A program made the position numbers and the translations under genes. The notes beneath the pieces are model-generated. The model was not told the DNA's origin. It was given only the letters and a program-made list of their open reading frames with translations, and did no database searches. A DNA stretch of 9,246 nucleotides from Bacillota bacterium (GTDB taxonomy: Bacteria > Bacillota > Clostridia > Peptostreptococcales > Anaerovoracaceae), in the NCBI GenBank assembly GCA_016284575.1, contig JAEEPD010000231.1, positions 1-9,246 on the forward strand. Direction: 5' to 3'. Of the stretch, positions 5,377 through 9,246 are shown in pieces (position 1 is the first letter of the stretch; every line of letters starts with the position of its first letter).

Positions 5377-6792
5377 CTATTTTCCTGTATTCTTTGCCCA
5401 GGCGCCTCTCCACTTGCCGCTTCTGTAGCGTGTAAAGAGAATGGAGAACCTGCATACCCAGTCAAGAGCCATGGGGATCCAGACTCCGTTGAGCCCGAAG
5501 CCAAAGCCTCTGATCAGGATATTCGCAAGCAGCACTCGTACGCACCACATTCCTATAATTGAAGCAAGGCTTGTGATCCTTACATCGCCCGCGCCTCTTA
5601 AGATACCGGATATGGTCATTGCAAGAGCTTCGATCACCTCCACCGCGCACTGTATGCGCAGCGCGAAGGTTCCCATGGCTATGACCTGAGCATCATTGGT
5701 AAATATATCGAGTATATAAGGCGCTCCTATAAACAGCACAATGGTTGCACAGGTGCTTACGATGGCCGCATATTTCAGACACTTTGTGGACAGCATCATG
5801 GCCCTGTCGGGATCGTCCGCTCCAAGCCACTGGGCCACGATCGTAGATGCCGCCATTCCGAAGCCCATAACTGACATGTAGCAGATGGATTCAGCTGTGT
5901 TTGCAAGGCTGTGAGCTGCCACCACCTGGTTGCTGATGCCAGCCAGAAGTCTGCTGCACATCATCATGCCAAAGCTGGTGACGCTGCGCTCAAGAGCCAC
6001 GGGAACGCCCATGCTGAAGATCAGCTTATACATATGGAAGTCTGGCTTTTCCATGCCCTTGAAGCTGAACTGGACTATGTTGTGGGGGCTGAATATCCTT
6101 GAGACGCTGATGCTGCAGGCTATAAGGTTTGCCAGAGATGTGGCCATTGCGGCGCCTGCAACGCCCTTTCCAAGACCAAACATGGTAAAGCTGAGGCCGA
6201 ATACGGTGATCTGCCTGGTTGGGAAAATGAACAGGAAGTTCATGATGGCGTTGCTGATATTGGAGCTCAGGTTGGCGATCATGGGGGTCCTGGTATCGCC
6301 CTGTCCTCTGAGAAACTGGCTGCAGAGTATGTTCACCACCAGGAAGAGCCTGGAATAGCCAAACCAGCGGATATACTGGCCTGAAGTCTCCCAGATATCG
6401 GGCTGGGCATTCATCCAGCGGGGAAGATTGTCCGGGAACACTACAACGAAAAGGAAGGTCATAAGGCCGCCCATGGCAAGAGCATAATAGATGGACTGCT
6501 GCATGACCTTAAGAGCGTCACCCTTGCGGCCTTCGCCTATCATTCTCGAAAAGGTGATTCCAAAGCCGGAGGCAAGGCCCATCATGATGCCTACCATCAT
6601 GCCGACTATGGGCGAGCTGACCGCAACGGAAGCGGTGGCGTAAACTCCCAGGGATCCCACCATGGCGGTATCCACGTAGTTTACAAGGATGCTCATGAAT
6701 TCTTCAATGATGGTCGGCCAAACCAGCATAAAAATAAGTTTCCTTGGATCCATATGGGGATCCAGGATGTTTACAGGTTTTCTTTTAGACAA
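5377..6792 (-). CDS. MATE family efflux transporter, TTG start
   Basis: 471-aa inner-membrane protein with about 12 hydrophobic segments in two six-helix halves (roughly residues 15-210 and 240-455), as in the multidrug and toxin extrusion family, which exports cationic compounds using Na+ or H+. Family-like segments include the first helix PTIIEEFMSILVNYVDTAMVG (20-40) and LRGQGDTRTPM (164-174), with the related LRGAGDVRITS in the second half. The substrate cannot be read from sequence. The start is TTG 6792: GGAG (6801-6804) lies 8 nt upstream and the reading begins (M)SKRKPVN, while the first ATG (codon 14) has no ribosome site. It follows the recombinase gene after 66 bp of AT-rich DNA and precedes ynbB by 6 bp. 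Confidence 0.92.
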   Translation of the reverse strand: MSKRKPVNILDPHMDPRKLIFMLVWPTIIEEFMSILVNYVDTAMVGSLGVYATASVAVSSPIVGMMVGIMMGLASGFGITFSRMIGEGRKGDALKVMQQSIYYALAMGGLMTFLFVVVFPDNLPRWMNAQPDIWETSGQYIRWFGYSRLFLVVNILCSQFLRGQGDTRTPMIANLSSNISNAIMNFLFIFPTRQITVFGLSFTMFGLGKGVAGAAMATSLANLIACSISVSRIFSPHNIVQFSFKGMEKPDFHMYKLIFSMGVPVALERSVTSFGMMMCSRLLAGISNQVVAAHSLANTAESICYMSVMGFGMAASTIVAQWLGADDPDRAMMLSTKCLKYAAIVSTCATIVLFIGAPYILDIFTNDAQVIAMGTFALRIQCAVEVIEALAMTISGILRGAGDVRITSLASIIGMWCVRVLLANILIRGFGFGLNGVWIPMALDWVCRFSILFTRYRSGKWRGAWAKNTGK

Positions 6793-6804
6793 AACAATAA
6801 CTCC
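6790..6804 (-). promoter_or_regulatory. Ribosome site deciding a TTG start for the MATE gene
   Basis: On the minus strand GGAG (6801-6804) is followed by 8 nt and then TTG (6790-6792), which is in frame with the transporter and gives it the usual short basic N-terminus. No ATG with a ribosome site competes. Confidence 0.7.
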
Positions 6805-6814
6805 AGTCTGACAG

Positions 6815-6836
6815 TAATATTTTCAAGTGAATATTA
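6815..6836. repeat. AT-rich palindrome downstream of the recombinase gene
   Basis: TAATATT (6815-6821) and AATATTA (6830-6836) form a perfect 7-bp inverted repeat around an 8-base centre, in the gap between the recombinase and MATE genes. It may be a weak hairpin, an operator, or a recombinase binding site. No GC-rich stem or T-run marks it as a terminator. Confidence 0.45.
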
Positions 6837-6858
6837 TTGCACTATTTTAGCTAAAAAG

Positions 6859-8049
6859 CTATTGATTATCTTCGGTTTCCTGCGAATCAGCCGCATTCAT
6901 TGCGGCATTTTTGTCATATCCTTCAAGATCTTCACCCCACTCGAATTCCTTTATAAGTTTACGTTTGGTATTGAGCTTGTGGGCGGCGTAAAGCTGAGTA
7001 GTGGTCACATTGTCGTGGTCCAGCAGCTCCTGAACATCGTAGATGGAATTGCCCCTTCCGATGAGTGATGTGGCTGCTGTGGCTCTCAGCTTATGGGGGC
7101 TGTAGCCCTTGCTGCGGCTGGTGCCCATGGAAATAGAAGTGTATTTTTTAACTATCTGGCGTATCTGCCTGTCTGTGAGCCTGCTGCCCTGAAGGCTCAG
7201 AAGAAGCGCGTCCTTGTTCTCTTCGCTTAGGGAATCATCGGAGGCTCTTTCCAGGTTCACATAATCGCTGAAGGCCTGCGTTATGGTGTTATTTACAGGC
7301 ATCAGAGATTCCTTGCCCCTTTTTCTGTATATCTTGAATTCGCCCCTGCTGAAGTTGAAGGAGCTAATATTCAGCTGCTGAAGCTCCGAAAGGCGGAGAC
7401 CGTAGGTCACGAGTATAAGGAGTATCAGCTTGTCTCTGTATTTTGTCTTCTCCCAGAATTCCTTTTCCTTGTCCGTAAGGCCCTCACCGCTGCTTACGGC
7501 GTCCAGCATGCGCATGACCTCATCATCCTGAAGAGCCTTGATCTCCCGCTCTCCGGGCTTAGGCATGCGTATGGGATCGAAGCCGTCTGTGATGTTCTTC
7601 TGCACGAAGCCGTCCCTGTAAAGGTATTTGAAGAACACAGAGACCGCTGACTTTTTATGGCTCAGGGAGGCGTTCTGGTTCTCGAAAACGATCTTGCTGT
7701 CTCCGTTTTTGGAAGGCATCTTGTAGCGCCTGCAGTAATCTATGAAAGGATTTACGTCCTGGGATGTGATCTCGTCGAAGTCCTCTGGCTTGAAATCCTT
7801 TATGCTTTCGTATTTTTCCTGGAGGGCCGTCTCAGCCAGCAGATAGCGGAAATAAAAGCGTATGTCCCGAAGATATGACAGACGGGTCATGGGAAGATCG
7901 TTGTTTTTGAGGTACATGAAGTAGCCCCTCAGCCAGCTGGGAAGCTCCTGCTCGATCCTCTCGCACTCTTCTATTATCTGATTTTCCCGCTCCACCACAT
8001 TGTCCGGCTTGTCGGATTTGTTGTGGACCTTAATACGCTCCCGCGCCAT
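6859..8049 (-). CDS. XerS-like tyrosine recombinase
   Basis: 396-aa DNA strand-exchange enzyme of the tyrosine recombinase/integrase family. The N-terminal SAM-like DNA-binding domain covers about residues 37-150 (SWLRGYFMYLKNN, LSYLRDIRFYFRYLL, SHKKSAVSVFFKYLYRDG). The catalytic domain carries R219 (YGLRLSEL), K246 (RKRGKES), H319 and R322 (SPHKLR), H345 (LLDHDNVTTTQLY) and nucleophile Y354, so the active site is complete. The linker at about 165-205 and overall shape resemble the single-recombinase XerS of streptococci (356 aa) more than phage integrases, but the length is greater and identity as the chromosome-dimer resolvase is inferred. AGGAG 7 nt upstream and a 1-bp gap to miaA show it is a fixed operon member. 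The C-terminal 25 residues are polar and acidic, past the catalytic domain. Confidence 0.9.
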   Translation of the reverse strand: MARERIKVHNKSDKPDNVVERENQIIEECERIEQELPSWLRGYFMYLKNNDLPMTRLSYLRDIRFYFRYLLAETALQEKYESIKDFKPEDFDEITSQDVNPFIDYCRRYKMPSKNGDSKIVFENQNASLSHKKSAVSVFFKYLYRDGFVQKNITDGFDPIRMPKPGEREIKALQDDEVMRMLDAVSSGEGLTDKEKEFWEKTKYRDKLILLILVTYGLRLSELQQLNISSFNFSRGEFKIYRKRGKESLMPVNNTITQAFSDYVNLERASDDSLSEENKDALLLSLQGSRLTDRQIRQIVKKYTSISMGTSRSKGYSPHKLRATAATSLIGRGNSIYDVQELLDHDNVTTTQLYAAHKLNTKRKLIKEFEWGEDLEGYDKNAAMNAADSQETEDNQ

Positions 8050-8050
8050 T

Positions 8051-8992
8051 TTAGTTCTCCTGATTCAAGGATCTGTGAATTATATCAAGTATCGTTTTAT
8101 ATGCTTCCTCGTTGAAGCTGAAGCCCTTAAGGCTGACCCATTCCATGTCCGGGTACTGATGCCTTAGCCAGGTGAGCTGGCGCTTGGCATAGCGGCGGCT
8201 GTTTCTTTTGATCTCTTCGGCGGCGCTTTCAGCAGGAAGCCCAAGGCTCAGCGCATGGATGATCTCCTTATATCCTATTCCCTTCATGGCCACATCGGCT
8301 TCAGTAAAGCCCATATCCATAAGCCTGTGGACCTCTTCGGCAAGGCCTGCCTCGTAGAGCTTGTCCACCCGAAGGTCTATCCTGCTGTATAGCTCTGCCC
8401 GGTCCCTGTCCAGACTTATGAGCACCGGACTGATATCTTCTGATGGCTTTCGCATCTCATCAAAGGAAGCCAGCTTTTCCTCACCCTTCTCAAGGCGCTC
8501 AATTGCCCTCAGGACGCGTTTTACATTGTTTTGATGTATTTCCCCGGCTGCGGCCTTATCGAGGCTGTAAAGGCGCTTCCAGAGCCTCTCAGGGCTATGT
8601 CCGGCCTCATCCCAGGCCTTCTGCCTCCAGCTGTCGTCTCCCTCCGGCGCAGAGAAGTCCATATCGTAGACCAGACTGCTTATATAAAGCCCCGTGCCTC
8701 CGGAAACTATGGGAAGCTTTCCGCGGGAGGCAATGTCCTTTATATAGCCCCTGGCAAGCCTCTGGTATTCAAAAACGTTGAAAGGCGTCCTGGGATCTAT
8801 CTCATCCACCAGCCAGTGCCTGGCCATGGCCCGCTCTTCCTCAGTGGGCTTTGCGCTTCCGATATCCATGTATTTATATATCTGCATGGAATCCGCTGAA
8901 ACTATCTCTCCGTTCATCTCCTGCGCCAGCCTTATGGCGTATTCAGTTTTTCCCACGGCTGTGGGGCCGCAGATAAAGACTGTGTCGGTCAT
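8051..8992 (-). CDS. miaA: tRNA dimethylallyltransferase
   Basis: 313-aa cytosolic enzyme that transfers a dimethylallyl group to N6 of A37 in tRNAs reading codons that begin with U, the first step towards ms2i6A. The family's blocks are all present: P-loop GPTAVGKT (9-16), SADSMQIYK (32-40), GSAKPT (45-50), HWLVDEIDP (59-67), VSGGTGLYI (96-104), NNVKRVLRAIER (155-166), GIGYKE (238-243) and RRYAKRQLTWLRH (266-278). Length is standard. The ATG start follows the histidine-phosphatase gene by 13 bp and has only a weak ribosome site, so it is probably expressed by coupling. In many Firmicutes hfq or mutL lies beside miaA; here a recombinase follows with a one-base gap. Confidence 0.97.
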   Translation of the reverse strand: MTDTVFICGPTAVGKTEYAIRLAQEMNGEIVSADSMQIYKYMDIGSAKPTEEERAMARHWLVDEIDPRTPFNVFEYQRLARGYIKDIASRGKLPIVSGGTGLYISSLVYDMDFSAPEGDDSWRQKAWDEAGHSPERLWKRLYSLDKAAAGEIHQNNVKRVLRAIERLEKGEEKLASFDEMRKPSEDISPVLISLDRDRAELYSRIDLRVDKLYEAGLAEEVHRLMDMGFTEADVAMKGIGYKEIIHALSLGLPAESAAEEIKRNSRRYAKRQLTWLRHQYPDMEWVSLKGFSFNEEAYKTILDIIHRSLNQEN

Positions 8993-9005
8993 TTCGTTCA
9001 GATTT

Positions 9006-9246
9006 TTATCTCTTTTCCCTTGGCGGGTTGAAAAGCTCTATGGCGCTGCTCATGCTTCCGTCCGCTGATACCTCAGAGGCGAAAATAGCGCAGTTTCCTA
9101 TGTATCTGCTCCACCAGCCGCCCCCGGATTTCGGAGTCAGGTATTCTATAAGGCCCTTCATGGCTATGGCATGAGTGGAGAGAAGCACGTTTTCCTTAAC
9201 GGCGTATTTCTTCACTTCCTCAAGTATATCTCCGCTGCGCTCGACG
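9006..9246 (-). CDS. Histidine phosphatase family protein, C-terminal part only
   Basis: The minus-strand frame is open to the window edge, so the 5' part of the gene lies beyond 9246; the GTG at 9213-9215 is an internal codon. The 79 visible residues begin VERSGDILEEVKKYAVKENV and continue into LLSTHAIAMKGL. This matches the C-terminal third of phosphoglycerate-mutase-like histidine phosphatases, where a helix precedes a hydrophobic strand ending in the second catalytic histidine (H25 of the fragment). WWSRYIGNCAIF at about 43-54 is the usual following strand. The first catalytic RHG motif is outside the window, so the substrate cannot be judged. The stop is 13 bp before miaA, so the two are probably cotranscribed. 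Confidence 0.72.
   Translation of the reverse strand, partial: VERSGDILEEVKKYAVKENVLLSTHAIAMKGLIEYLTPKSGGGWWSRYIGNCAIFASEVSADGSMSSAIELFNPPREKR

Noticed and set aside
6859..8049. Recombinase as a sign of a prophage or integrative element
   Set aside because: No phage, conjugation or cargo genes surround it, the neighbours are housekeeping genes, and it is coupled to miaA by a one-base gap.
9006..9215. A complete 69-aa gene starting at GTG 9215
   Set aside because: The frame stays open to the window edge with protein-like sequence upstream, and the visible part is the C-terminal end of a longer family.
1..9246. CRISPR array, tRNA or rRNA gene
   Set aside because: No regularly spaced direct repeats, cloverleaf-type arms or conserved rRNA blocks were seen on either strand.

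Overview
The window looks like a chromosomal housekeeping segment from a Firmicute, most likely class Clostridia and plausibly Lachnospiraceae. This rests on the alaS-ireB-ruvX gene order, Bacillus/Clostridium-type LexA boxes (GAAC-N4-GTTC), Gram-positive Shine-Dalgarno sites, moderate GC, and a miaA neighbourhood that includes a YnbB/methionine-gamma-lyase-like gene. No rRNA, tRNA, CRISPR array or intact mobile element was found.

Left part (1-3153, + strand): the 3' two thirds of alaS, then a promoter (TTGTTT-17-TATAAT) and a tight cluster of ireB (UPF0297), ruvX/yqgF (1 bp gap), a 72-aa two-helix membrane protein (1 bp gap) and an 81-aa single-helix membrane protein. The gap before the last gene carries a palindrome, GAACAATTGTTTG, identical to a LexA-type box further right.

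Middle (3154-4080): a convergent gap of about 420 bp with no confident gene but several hairpins and a 37-codon orphan reading frame. Next is a minus-strand 98-aa protein (N-terminal membrane segment plus LysM), which resembles the SOS cell-division inhibitor YneA. Its promoter is consensus (TTGACA-18-TATAAT) and carries three LexA-like palindromes whose centres are exactly 29 bp apart. A strong terminator at 4022-4045 separates it from the next operon.

Right part (4081-9246, all minus strand, transcribed right to left): the C-terminal end of a histidine-phosphatase-family gene, miaA (tRNA dimethylallyltransferase), a 396-aa XerS-like tyrosine recombinase (1 bp after miaA), a MATE-family exporter with a TTG start, and a PLP-dependent YnbB/aluminium-resistance-family protein. 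Tight spacing suggests an operon ending at 4022-4045, possibly with an internal break in the 66-bp gap before the MATE gene.

The most interesting point is a possible local SOS module: a YneA-like division inhibitor under a three-operator promoter, and a second, unknown small membrane protein about 1 kb away preceded by the same operator sequence.
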